64,000 bases of DNA from Edaphobacter lichenicola (GTDB lineage Bacteria; Acidobacteriota; Terriglobia; Terriglobales; Acidobacteriaceae), in contig NZ_JACHDY010000007.1 of NCBI RefSeq assembly GCF_014201315.1, positions 62,001 to 126,000 on the forward strand, written 5' to 3'. This document shows, piece by piece, positions 45,001 to 53,332 of the stretch. The translations under genes and the position numbers were made by a program. Within the stretch, counting starts at the first letter, position 1. Each line of letters starts with the position of its first letter. The notes below the pieces were generated by a model, which saw only the letters and a program-made list of their open reading frames with translations, searched no databases and was not told where the DNA came from.

Positions 45001-47862
45001 CTATCTTTCGCGGGTTGGAGACCATCGGAGGCCGCCGCCGAAGGTCTGTTTGTAGAACTCACGCTGGATCGGATTCACCGTGCTGCCATTGTAGAAACCG
45101 AAGACCTCGTTGTTCAGGTTCAACGCATAGGCCACCGCGGTGAAGCCCTTCGGCAGCCTGTAGGTTCCCTGTAGATCGACCTGCAGGTGCCCGTACAGAT
45201 ACGTGTCCCCATTCGGCCCTTTGATGCCGCCGCCCGAAGCGATGTAACCGGTGTTTGTTGTAGGGTCTCCTCCTGCGAACACAATCGGACCGGCATTGCT
45301 GTCGCTGTACTGATAGGAGAAGATGTTCGCCGCGTTGTAGCTCAAGCCCAGCCGAACCGACAGATTCCGCTTGTCATACGTGGGGCTGATGTTCCAGGTA
45401 TGCGGAGCCTGTCGCAGCAGGTCGGGCTTATCGGTCCGCGAAATCCCGGTCGGAGTACCATCCGGATAGAGCAGTCCCGGGAAGGTGATCTGCGACGCAG
45501 AGTAGCCGTAGTTCGCCGACAACCCTGTGCCATTGAGCAACCCCGGAAGATACGTGAAGTGCTGTTGGAACGAGATCTCGAACCCGTACACATAAGCGCT
45601 TCCTGCGTTCTGCGGCTGGGTCTGAAAGGTTCCATCCGACAGCCTCGTAGTCAGCGGAATGATCGGGTCCGACAGGTGCTTGTAATAAACACCCGCCTGC
45701 AGCAGTCCGATAGGAGTGAGGCTGCGCTCATACAGCAGGTCCACGTTATCCGCATGCTCCGGCTTCAGGTTAGGGTTGCCGACACTCGAGGTCGTCCGCA
45801 CACCGCCTGGGGAGATGGACGCAAACGAGACGAGGTCTGAGAAGTTAGGTCTCGACAGACCGCGTCCGTACACCAGCCGGATGCCGCTCGACGGCGTAAG
45901 CGAGTAGCGCACCGACCCACTCGGCAGCACATCGAGATACGACCCGTTCCGAGCCACGGGAGGCGAATCCGGCGTAACGTTGCCCTTGTCGGCGTCGCTC
46001 GTGTTTTCAAATCGCACTCCCACAATGATCCGGAACTTGTTCAAAGTTACCGAATCCATGAGATACCCGGCCGAGACCTTCTCTATCAAGTTGAAGTTGT
46101 TGGTCTGAACGTTCAAGTGTTTTGGATTAGAATCGGGCAGCTGGGGCGCCGACGCAACGTACGCCTGCACTTTTTGGTAGTCCACTGCCGGCCCAAATTG
46201 ATACGTCTTCCCGTAGTAGTTCGGGTCTTTGAAGTCGTTCAGGAAGTTCGTCATCTGGAGAGATGGGTCGTTGGCGGCCGCCGCCGGAACTGTGTAATTC
46301 ACATCCTCATTGGCGAACTTGTGCACGTTCCGGAATCGGCCTCCAAACTCGAAGGTCGACGCATGGCCGAAGAGCGTATAGGACGTTGCCAGGTCCGCAC
46401 CGAAGCCCAGATCCACCTCAGGGTTGTAGTAGTGGTCCACCCTCTGGCCCGCATAGTAATACTGCGTCGGATCGTAGATATTCACGTCACTTGGGGCCAC
46501 CAGCTTGGGCGTTAGAGGTTTGGAGTTATCGAGCGTGAACTGGATATTTCCATTGAGCACCGAGTCAGCTCCGGGATTGAACGTCGCATCCGAGTAGCCC
46601 TCGTCGCGCGTCCGTCCCACCGAACTCTCCACATCCCACGCCAGCAGCGACCGCCGGATCACGTGCCGCCCTCCAAACTGGACACTGCCAAGGTCCTGCA
46701 CAGGGCGACGGATCTCCGCGCCGAACGCAGTATTACCCGTACCGTCCGGCTGTCCATCCGCTGTATACGTGGTCCCCACGTTGTAGTCCCAGCGATTGCC
46801 GAAGTTGTGAAACAGCGAGTACAGGCCCTTCAGATAGATACTCGATGTTTCATTGAACCGATAGTCCACCGTGCCCGCGTAGCCTGTGCGGTTGCGGTAG
46901 TACTGGTAGTCCCGGATATCATATCCGCCCAGCAGGACAGGCCCGGGCTCGACATCGTTGATGCCGCGTCCGTTCCAGTCGTACGATCCGCCGAACAACA
47001 GACCCAGCTTGTTTCCCTCCAGAAAGCGCTTTCCCAGCGTGCCATCGAACTGGTACACCGGCCGCCCACCGATGATGGGCGTGTACCCTCCGGTCGACTC
47101 CAGCGCCACGGTCGGCCGGTCGCCCGCACTCTTTGTGCGCAGGTCGACCGACCCACCGATACCGTCCCCAGGCATGCTCGCCTCGAGCGTCTTGTTGATC
47201 TGAACGGACTCGACGAGATCGGCGGGGATAATATCCAGCTTGATCTGGCGGACCGTCTCCGCCGAGGCGATGTTGACCCCATCGACCGTCACATTGGTCA
47301 GCCGCGGCTCGGTGCCGCGCACCTGCACGTACTTGCCCTCGCCCTCGTCCCGCTCGAGCGTCACGCTCGCCAGCCGCCCGATCGCATCCGCCACGTTCGC
47401 ATTCGGCAGGCTCTTGATCACGTCCGCAGGCAGCACGTTGATGATGTTATCCGCGTTGAAGGTGCGGTTGATCGACTCGATCTCTCCGCCCTCGCGACCC
47501 GCATACACCTGCACATCCTGTTTGTTTGAGGCCACAACGAGCGACGCCTCCAGCCGCAGGACCTGCCCGGAAACCACGGTCACCTTTTTGGTGAAGAGCG
47601 AAAATCCTGCATACGAGACTGTCACCTCATGGTCGCCAGCACTTACACCATTCAACGTGAACTGCCCCTGTGCATCGGAGAGCGTCGAGGCCGCCCCCGG
47701 ATTGATTTCTACCTTCGCGCCCTGTAGAGCGCCTCCCTGGCTATCGACTACCGAACCTGATATCAGTCCGATTCCGGTCTGCGCCGCTGCCGGGAGCGCG
47801 CAGACGAGGACGAGCATGAACATAGACACCGCGAATTGCTTCGCATAATTTCCAAGAGACAT
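45001..47862 (-). CDS. TonB-dependent receptor with carboxypeptidase-regulatory-like and plug domains
   Basis: A 953-residue outer-membrane transporter. The start is ATG 47862, with GGAG 6 nt upstream; a TTG two codons earlier is less likely. The signal ends at LPAAAQ. A carboxypeptidase-regulatory-like domain (25-110; ISGSVVDSQGGALQGAKVEI) is followed by a true plug (about 115-245) with LPNANVADAIGRLASVTLER, YVQVRGTEPRLTNVTVDG and GDGIGGSVDLRTKSAG. The barrel includes GRGLSRPNFSDL and NPNLKPEHADNVDLLYER. The C-terminus GGGLRWSPTRER lacks the usual terminal Phe/Trp. It differs from the three Oar-like receptors and resembles Caulobacter-type carbohydrate receptors. A PmrA-like site lies about 155 bp upstream. 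Confidence 0.93.
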   Translation of the reverse strand: MSLGNYAKQFAVSMFMLVLVCALPAAAQTGIGLISGSVVDSQGGALQGAKVEINPGAASTLSDAQGQFTLNGVSAGDHEVTVSYAGFSLFTKKVTVVSGQVLRLEASLVVASNKQDVQVYAGREGGEIESINRTFNADNIINVLPADVIKSLPNANVADAIGRLASVTLERDEGEGKYVQVRGTEPRLTNVTVDGVNIASAETVRQIKLDIIPADLVESVQINKTLEASMPGDGIGGSVDLRTKSAGDRPTVALESTGGYTPIIGGRPVYQFDGTLGKRFLEGNKLGLLFGGSYDWNGRGINDVEPGPVLLGGYDIRDYQYYRNRTGYAGTVDYRFNETSSIYLKGLYSLFHNFGNRWDYNVGTTYTADGQPDGTGNTAFGAEIRRPVQDLGSVQFGGRHVIRRSLLAWDVESSVGRTRDEGYSDATFNPGADSVLNGNIQFTLDNSKPLTPKLVAPSDVNIYDPTQYYYAGQRVDHYYNPEVDLGFGADLATSYTLFGHASTFEFGGRFRNVHKFANEDVNYTVPAAAANDPSLQMTNFLNDFKDPNYYGKTYQFGPAVDYQKVQAYVASAPQLPDSNPKHLNVQTNNFNLIEKVSAGYLMDSVTLNKFRIIVGVRFENTSDADKGNVTPDSPPVARNGSYLDVLPSGSVRYSLTPSSGIRLVYGRGLSRPNFSDLVSFASISPGGVRTTSSVGNPNLKPEHADNVDLLYERSLTPIGLLQAGVYYKHLSDPIIPLTTRLSDGTFQTQPQNAGSAYVYGFEISFQQHFTYLPGLLNGTGLSANYGYSASQITFPGLLYPDGTPTGISRTDKPDLLRQAPHTWNISPTYDKRNLSVRLGLSYNAANIFSYQYSDSNAGPIVFAGGDPTTNTGYIASGGGIKGPNGDTYLYGHLQVDLQGTYRLPKGFTAVAYALNLNNEVFGFYNGSTVNPIQREFYKQTFGGGLRWSPTRER

Positions 47863-48023
47863 CGCCAACTCCGTTTCTTAGTGACTGGGAAGATCGCGCC
47901 CGAGGATGTGCTTTGGTTTGACGCACTGCTGTAGGAGGCACATTGCACTTTAGGGCTTCCAGTCAAACTAGGGGGAGGGTTTTGCGGAGGTGTGAACGTA
48001 GCGTAACAAGCGCGTAAAGCGGT

Positions 48024-48040
48024 CTTAAGGGTGGCTTAAT
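48024..48040. promoter_or_regulatory. PmrA-box-like direct repeat (site E)
   Basis: CTTAAG-GGTGG-CTTAAT with 11-bp period lies about 155 bp upstream of the TonB receptor at 45001-47862. On the plus strand CTTT-GATAAT follows at the same offset as the putative -10 at site C, so the site could drive transcription in either direction. Confidence 0.6.
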
Positions 48041-48070
48041 CTTTGATAATCCAGGATTTTTGAGCGTGGA

Positions 48071-48250
48071 CTACGGTGCCACTGAAATCTTCGGCGCCTG
48101 AGTCATTCCGCATTGTCCGCTGAGATCAGGGCCATCGTTGAAGGCTAAGACATCGCCGCCGGAGTTGACTGAAGGAAATCCCGCGTGCGAGCCATTACTA
48201 TCTGCAAGTTCATACTTGAAAGACACAACGCTAACGATCCCGCAATAGGT
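48071..48250 (-). pseudogene. Possible gene remnant or small protein
   Basis: An open frame of 59 codons runs from just after a stop at 48251-48253 to TAG at 48071-48073. A GTG at 48226 could start a 51-residue product beginning VSFKYELADSNGSHAGF and ending QAPKISVAP. Composition is protein-like (SVNSGGDVLAFNDGPDLSG), which suggests the C-terminal scrap of a larger secreted protein. I recognise no family. No ribosome site is evident. Confidence 0.3.
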
Positions 48251-48320
48251 TTAAAGCGGGACCGTTATGGCTGGCCTATCGTTCTACCGTTATCACTCTT
48301 TGGAGTGTCATGCGTAGCTG

Positions 48321-49616
48321 CTACGGGGCGGCTTTGAGATTTCGATCGAGCCACGGAAGGATGACCTGCTTGAAGATGCGAGGATCAGGCCAGACTCCTA
48401 CCTGTCGGCCGAGATGTCCGCCCTGGGGATTGATCCACGCGTCCTTCGGGACATCGCCGCTGTCGAGGAGCTTATAGACATCGGCGATCGGGACCTGGGT
48501 GTCTTTGGTGCCAGCGAGAATCAGCATGGGCGCGGTTGGCTTGCCCAGCAGATGCTGATTGACCAGAGACATCTTCGAAAACTCGTCGATCACCTGATCC
48601 AATGTAGTTACATTTTCGAAGATGGACATCAGGGCGGGCATCTGATCGAAGAGATACTCGCGGTTGCCTACCAGAGAGTTCACGATAAAGTCTCTCTGGA
48701 AGAAGAGGTCGGTGGGTGGGGATTGGACGCTGACGCACTTGAGGCGATCTTTCTCGAGGATTGCCATCTTGGTGCCCCAGTAGGCTCCCCAGCTGACGCC
48801 GTGCATGGCGATGCGGTGGGGATCGACTTCGGGCCGGGTGTCGAGGTAGTCGATGACTTTGGAGAGGGCGCGGCCTGCGGTGGGGCTGGCTTTGACGGGA
48901 GATTGCCCGGTGCCAGGGCCGTCGACAGCGATGTAGCCGATGCCGTAGGGGAGGATGGCGGAGAAGCTCTCAGTGAGGTCTTCCTTGCGGCTATCGAGTC
49001 CGTTGACGGCGATGACCATGGGGATGCGGCCGGTGGCGCCTTTGGGTAGCCTCAGGTAGCCGATGATCTCCTTGCCTTCGAAGGGGATGTGAACCACCTC
49101 GACCGGTGGATCCATCATGCGGGCATGAGCAAGAAACGCTTCGATGCCTTTGGCGTAGGAGATTTTTTTCTTCGGTGACGAGTCGGTGGGCCAGCGGCCG
49201 AAGAAGTAGAGATGCCAGGCGCGGATGTAGTCTGCGTTGGCCTTGGCAGGATCGGTCTTTTCGAGGCTTTTGCCTTCGGCCATGTAGCGATCGGCGACTC
49301 CCATGAAGCCTTCGGCCCACTCATCCTTGTCACGGGTGTGGATGGACTTGAAGGCTTCGCGGACGTCGTTGGGATCGAGGCCGATGAGAGGATATCCGCC
49401 GACCTCTGCACGATGGACGGCCTCAACCTTGATCTCGTCTAGAGTGCGCTCCGGCGCTCCCTGGGCCAGGAGGCCGGTTGAAGAGAGCCCGGCGCAAACC
49501 GTGAGTAAAGATACGATGGTCTTGAAGTCCCTGAATGCCGAGTGCCTGGTCTTAAAGTTCCTGGTTGCCGAATGCCTGGTCTTGAAGCTCCTGGTTGCCG
49601 AGTGCATGGTTGCCAC
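48321..49616 (-). CDS. Exported alpha/beta hydrolase (esterase/dipeptidyl-peptidase-like)
   Basis: A 431-residue alpha/beta-hydrolase. The nucleophile elbow is HGVSWGAYWG, a probable acid lies in GTKDTQVP and the histidine in PQGGHLG. PMVIAVNGLDSRKEDLTE contains the oxyanion strand, and an N-terminal helical cap of about 120 residues precedes it, as in FrsA/DUF1100-like esterases. A signal core, TIVSLLTVCAGLSSTGLLAQG, starts only at residue 33; before it lies an odd n-region of three 10-residue repeats (HSATRSFKTR, HSATRNFKTR, HSAFRDFKT). The true start may therefore be inside the repeats. Substrate unknown; an ester of a plant or fungal compound is plausible. Confidence 0.85.
   Translation of the reverse strand: MATMHSATRSFKTRHSATRNFKTRHSAFRDFKTIVSLLTVCAGLSSTGLLAQGAPERTLDEIKVEAVHRAEVGGYPLIGLDPNDVREAFKSIHTRDKDEWAEGFMGVADRYMAEGKSLEKTDPAKANADYIRAWHLYFFGRWPTDSSPKKKISYAKGIEAFLAHARMMDPPVEVVHIPFEGKEIIGYLRLPKGATGRIPMVIAVNGLDSRKEDLTESFSAILPYGIGYIAVDGPGTGQSPVKASPTAGRALSKVIDYLDTRPEVDPHRIAMHGVSWGAYWGTKMAILEKDRLKCVSVQSPPTDLFFQRDFIVNSLVGNREYLFDQMPALMSIFENVTTLDQVIDEFSKMSLVNQHLLGKPTAPMLILAGTKDTQVPIADVYKLLDSGDVPKDAWINPQGGHLGRQVGVWPDPRIFKQVILPWLDRNLKAAP
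49518..49607. repeat. Three tandem 30-bp repeats within the hydrolase signal region
   Basis: Units at 49518-49547, 49548-49577 and 49578-49607, each opening GGTCTTRAAG on the plus strand, are in frame in the minus-strand hydrolase gene and encode the 10-residue motif HSATRxFKTR. The copy number could vary without frameshift. Confidence 0.85.
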
Positions 49617-49690
49617 GATAGAAATTCCTCTCTTCCACAGTTTTCAAAGCAGTTGAATTTCGATGTTCGCCCTTGAGCCGAGGCCGAACG

Positions 49691-52600
49691 CTAGAAGGAA
49701 AGCTTGAGACCGAGCTGCACAGCGCGACTGCCCCCTGAGCCGATGACAGGATTTGAGGCAGCTACGTCTGGCGTCGCGCAACCGCAGCCGTACTGACCTG
49801 GGACGGAGGGATCGTTGTGACCCCAGCCGTTCTGGCCTCCGAAGGGATTGGCGAAGTTGGGATGGTTGGTGAAGTTGAACAGCTCCGCGCGGAACTGCGC
49901 TGCGTAGCGCTCGTGGAAGTGCCAGTTTTTATCGAGGGAGAAGTCCCAGTTTTTGTAGCCGGTGTCGCGGAAGGTATTGCGGCCCATCGTGCCGAAGGTT
50001 CCGAGTGCGGGTGGAGTCATGACGGAGTTGCCCGATCTGTAGCAGCCGGCGGTGCCCAGAGTGTCGATCGAACGCGCATGGGCCAAGCAGACTTGATCGT
50101 TGACAGCATCTGCGCCTGCCAGATAAGGGATACCGACTGCGCCTCCAGACTTGAAGTCTTTGGGATTGCCGAAGAAGTCCCAGCGGTCGACTCCTTCTCC
50201 GGTCTGACTGAGGTCGTTGCCGGTATCGATGGGACCCCAGGGTTGCGCTCCGTAGAGGCTGACGATCGAGTTGACCTGCCAGCCTTCGAGAGATTGAAGG
50301 AACGACCTTCGGCCGGGGATAGCGTAGCTGGTGGTGAGGGTGAAACGGTGGCGGATATCAAAGTCGCTGCTGGCGTACTCGCGTTGGGGATGGGCGCTGT
50401 CCTGGGGGATGCCGGACCCGGCACCGAAGTCCCAGTTTGCGCCTACGTTATCGAGCGAGTGAGAGTAGGTGTAGCCGGCGACGGCGGTGAAGTGGTGGTA
50501 GTTGCGCGCGGTCATGGTCATCTGCAGGCCGTCGTAGTTGGAGCGGTAGATGTTGCCCATCTGATAGATGAAGCTGAGATAGGGATAGAGAGCGTTGAAG
50601 GGGCGGCCGGACTGTTCGTCGTGGTTGAAGTCCGCCGAGGGAACGTTCTGGTTGATGTCGTGGATGCCGGAGAGCTTTTGCCCGTGGTTGCCTACATAAG
50701 CGGCCTCGAGCACGAGGTCGGGCCGGAAGGAGTGCTGGACGTTCAGGTTCCAGCTATAGACCTGCGGGGTGCGGAAGTTTTGCACCATGCCGAGGATGCT
50801 GCAGGGATTGGCGCCGCAGTTGATCTCGCCGCTGGGGAAGACCGTGGAGGCGCCACTGTTGTAGCCGGCGTTCCAGTTGAGGGCGGAGCCGTTGAAGTTG
50901 ACGGTGCCGACGTCGATCGAACCGGCTCCCTTGCCGCCGTTGGGACCTACGCCCAGCGCGCCGGTGGGGATGGTGCTGATGCCGAGGGAGTTGTTCAAAG
51001 CGAGGAATGCCTCCCAGTTGATGGTCTCGTAGATGAGCCCGGCGCCGCCGCGCAGCACGGTTCTGCCGCTTCCTGTGATGTCCCAGGCGAAGCCCACGCG
51101 CGGGGCGAAGTTGTAGTGCTCGCCGTTGTAGGGGCCGTTGATGCCCTGCCCTACCTGGACCAGCCCTACGTTGGGATCGAAGTTGCCGAGCAGGTTGTTT
51201 GCCTCCTTGACGACGGTATTCAGTTCGTAGCGTAGGCCGAGGTTGAGGGTGAGGTTCTTGGTGAGCCGCCAGTCGTCCTGACCGAAGCCGGCGAATCCCC
51301 AGTTGTGAATCTGTCGGGTGGGATCGCCGGTAAGCAGGCTGCCGGATGCGGGCACACCGGCGAAGAAGTCCTCCAGCGGCGTGGCGCCGGGGAAGGCGTC
51401 GGTGCCGAAGCCGAACTTGATGCGTCCGCGGCCCCCGGCGTAGGCTCCGCCGGAGAAGCTATCGCGGTGTATCTCGCCGCCGAACTTGTAGGCATGTTTG
51501 CCGACGGTGTAAGAGACGTGATCGATGAACTGGAATCGGCGATCGGGACCCTGAATCTTCGGCCAGTTGAATCCGCCCAGTTCGTTGAGCGCGGGGAAGA
51601 AGTCGGAGATGTTGATGCGCGGCAGACCGAAGTACAGAGGATTGGTGACGCCGGTGTTCAGGCCGTAGGCAGAGGCCGGTTTATTGCGGTCATTGGTGAA
51701 GGTGGGCTGGTAGACGGTGTTGTAGCCGAAGCGGGCTTCGTTGAGCCAACGTGGGTTGATGATGAAGGTCCAACTCGCTCCAACGACCTCGGCGCGAGTA
51801 TGGATCTGGGTTAGCCAGGCCGTCTGTAGCTCGTTGGCGTCGGAGACGGTTCCGTTGTTGTTGCCGAAGAAAAAGAGACCGCTGACCGAGTGACGCTGAT
51901 TGATCTGATAGTCTGCTTTGGCTACGGCGTTGTCGGTGGTGACGTCGTTGGGCAGGCCGTAGTTGATGAACTCAGCGCCGGCGGCACTAGTGCCGTTGTT
52001 GGTGGGAAAGCCTGTGCCGTTGCAGACGATGGGCGGACCCACGGTGCAGCCTCCAATGGTGAGGCTGGGAGTGCTGGGGACGATGCCAGCCGCTTCGACC
52101 CCTGCGATGGCGTCGACAACACTGTTCTTCGGGTCGCCATTAAGCGAGACGGTGACGGGAGTGTTCAACTGGCTGATGCTCGCTACCTGATAAGTTTGCC
52201 GCTCATATCCTCCGAAGTAGAAGAGTTTGTCCTTGAGGATTGGGCCTCCAACGGTCCCGCCGAACTGCTCCAGGCTGCGGGGATTCTTCTCCCCTCCTGA
52301 GATGGGATTGAAGTAGTTGCGCGCATCCAGCGGAGTGTTTCGGCCGAAGGCATAGGCGGTTCCGTGGAGTGTATTGGTCCCGGATTTGAGCGCGACGTTG
52401 ACCATGGCGCCGGGCTTCCAGCCGTACTCCGCAGGAGGATTTTCAATGAGGTTGAACTCCTGGATCGCGTCGACGGGGAGGATGGTTGCGGAGTCTCCCG
52501 CAATTCCGGCTCCATTGATGATGCTCTGTCCGGAGAACGGCTCGCTGTTGAACAGCCCGTCAATAATGTAGGCATTGTCTTCGGCGCGCAGGCCGTTGGT

Positions 52601-53152
52601 GCTGGTGGTGGAGAAGCCCCCGCCGGGATAACGCACGATGCCGGGACGAAGCTGGAGCAGATTCTCATAGTTGCGGCCGTTGAGTGGGAGATCGTTGATC
52701 TCCTTGTTTCCCAGCGTGCCCCCGAGGCTGGAAGAGGTCGTGTTGATGAGCGGCACCTGCATCGTGACTGTGACCGTCTCCGTGGCTGCTCCCGTCTCCA
52801 GAACAAAATCTACCTGGGCGTCGGAGGCAACTTCGATCTGAATATTCGTGCGCTCGGTCGCTTTGAAGGTTGGAGCTTCGACCCGCACCGCGTAGATGCC
52901 GGGCAGGAGGTCGGGGGCCACATACTCACCCGCCTGAGAGGTCACCAGGGAGCGCTTGGTTCCGCGCTGGACATCGGTAATCGTGACCTTGGCTCCGGCG
53001 ACCAGAGCTCCGGAGGAGTCGCTGACGTCGCCCAGGATGCGGCCCGTGTTTGTCTGGGCGCCCGCGGAGATGGAGAAAGACAGGACCACGAGGGCGACAG
53101 CGACCCCTTGGATGGTTCTGGTGACAAGGCCGGCTGCTCTGTGAAGGTTCAT
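49691..53152 (-). CDS. Oar-like TonB-dependent outer-membrane receptor
   Basis: A 1153-residue receptor. The open frame continues upstream to 53689, but that extension overlaps the divergent aldehyde dehydrogenase gene; ATG 53152, with AAGGGG upstream, gives the signal TIQGVAVALVVLSFSISAGA and is preferred. The carboxypeptidase-regulatory-like domain lies at about 35-115 (ILGDVSDSSGALVAGAKVTI; GEYVAPDLLPGIYAVRVEA); the plug-like part has INDLPLNGRNYENLLQLRPG and AYIIDGLFNSEPF; barrel entry is MVNVALKSGTNTLHGTAY. The C-terminus AVQLGLKLSF is aromatic. The shared divergent promoter with the catabolic genes, which has FadR-like half-sites, suggests that it imports the substrate of that cluster. 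Confidence 0.92.
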   Translation of the reverse strand: MNLHRAAGLVTRTIQGVAVALVVLSFSISAGAQTNTGRILGDVSDSSGALVAGAKVTITDVQRGTKRSLVTSQAGEYVAPDLLPGIYAVRVEAPTFKATERTNIQIEVASDAQVDFVLETGAATETVTVTMQVPLINTTSSSLGGTLGNKEINDLPLNGRNYENLLQLRPGIVRYPGGGFSTTSTNGLRAEDNAYIIDGLFNSEPFSGQSIINGAGIAGDSATILPVDAIQEFNLIENPPAEYGWKPGAMVNVALKSGTNTLHGTAYAFGRNTPLDARNYFNPISGGEKNPRSLEQFGGTVGGPILKDKLFYFGGYERQTYQVASISQLNTPVTVSLNGDPKNSVVDAIAGVEAAGIVPSTPSLTIGGCTVGPPIVCNGTGFPTNNGTSAAGAEFINYGLPNDVTTDNAVAKADYQINQRHSVSGLFFFGNNNGTVSDANELQTAWLTQIHTRAEVVGASWTFIINPRWLNEARFGYNTVYQPTFTNDRNKPASAYGLNTGVTNPLYFGLPRINISDFFPALNELGGFNWPKIQGPDRRFQFIDHVSYTVGKHAYKFGGEIHRDSFSGGAYAGGRGRIKFGFGTDAFPGATPLEDFFAGVPASGSLLTGDPTRQIHNWGFAGFGQDDWRLTKNLTLNLGLRYELNTVVKEANNLLGNFDPNVGLVQVGQGINGPYNGEHYNFAPRVGFAWDITGSGRTVLRGGAGLIYETINWEAFLALNNSLGISTIPTGALGVGPNGGKGAGSIDVGTVNFNGSALNWNAGYNSGASTVFPSGEINCGANPCSILGMVQNFRTPQVYSWNLNVQHSFRPDLVLEAAYVGNHGQKLSGIHDINQNVPSADFNHDEQSGRPFNALYPYLSFIYQMGNIYRSNYDGLQMTMTARNYHHFTAVAGYTYSHSLDNVGANWDFGAGSGIPQDSAHPQREYASSDFDIRHRFTLTTSYAIPGRRSFLQSLEGWQVNSIVSLYGAQPWGPIDTGNDLSQTGEGVDRWDFFGNPKDFKSGGAVGIPYLAGADAVNDQVCLAHARSIDTLGTAGCYRSGNSVMTPPALGTFGTMGRNTFRDTGYKNWDFSLDKNWHFHERYAAQFRAELFNFTNHPNFANPFGGQNGWGHNDPSVPGQYGCGCATPDVAASNPVIGSGGSRAVQLGLKLSF

Positions 53153-53173
53153 TGCGTGTACGCCCCTTAAATT

Positions 53174-53186
53174 TTGGTACGACAGC
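53174..53186. promoter_or_regulatory. Degenerate FadR-type half-site near the receptor start
   Basis: TTGGTACGACAGC shares TTGGTA and the AC of the TTGGTATAACCAA palindromes found upstream of the GntR gene. It lies 22 bp upstream of the receptor start codon. Confidence 0.35.
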
Positions 53187-53249
53187 TTTACCACCGCACC
53201 GCAACGCCGGTCAAGGATATTTGAAAAATAAATTATTTCTTGAAGCCGC

Positions 53250-53280
53250 TTGACAAACCAACTCGGACTTGCGGTATAAC
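53250..53280 (+). promoter_or_regulatory. Promoter of the aldehyde dehydrogenase gene with overlapping operator core
   Basis: TTGACA (53250-53255) and TATAAC (53275-53280) with a 19-bp spacer form a sigma70-like promoter. The -10 lies within GGTATAAC (53273-53280), the exact core of the GntR operators at 54737 and 54792, so a repressor bound there would cover the -10. Confidence 0.55.
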
Positions 53281-53332
53281 TGTCAGACCACAGATGCCTC
53301 TTCCCGAGGCACCACGAGAAAGGTCTTTCGAG

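Larger units (their letters stand above)
47863..48320. other. 458-bp intergenic region with regulatory site and gene remnant
   Basis: Right of the receptor start lie a PmrA-box-like repeat (48024-48040), a good -10-like GATAAT at 48045-48050 pointing right, and a 59-codon open frame on the minus strand ending at 48071. The interval 48250-48320 shows nothing further. Confidence 0.6.

Noticed and set aside
49817..51235. 472-codon plus-strand open frame
   Set aside because: Antisense to the Oar-like receptor; Val/Gly/Glu-rich shadow translation.
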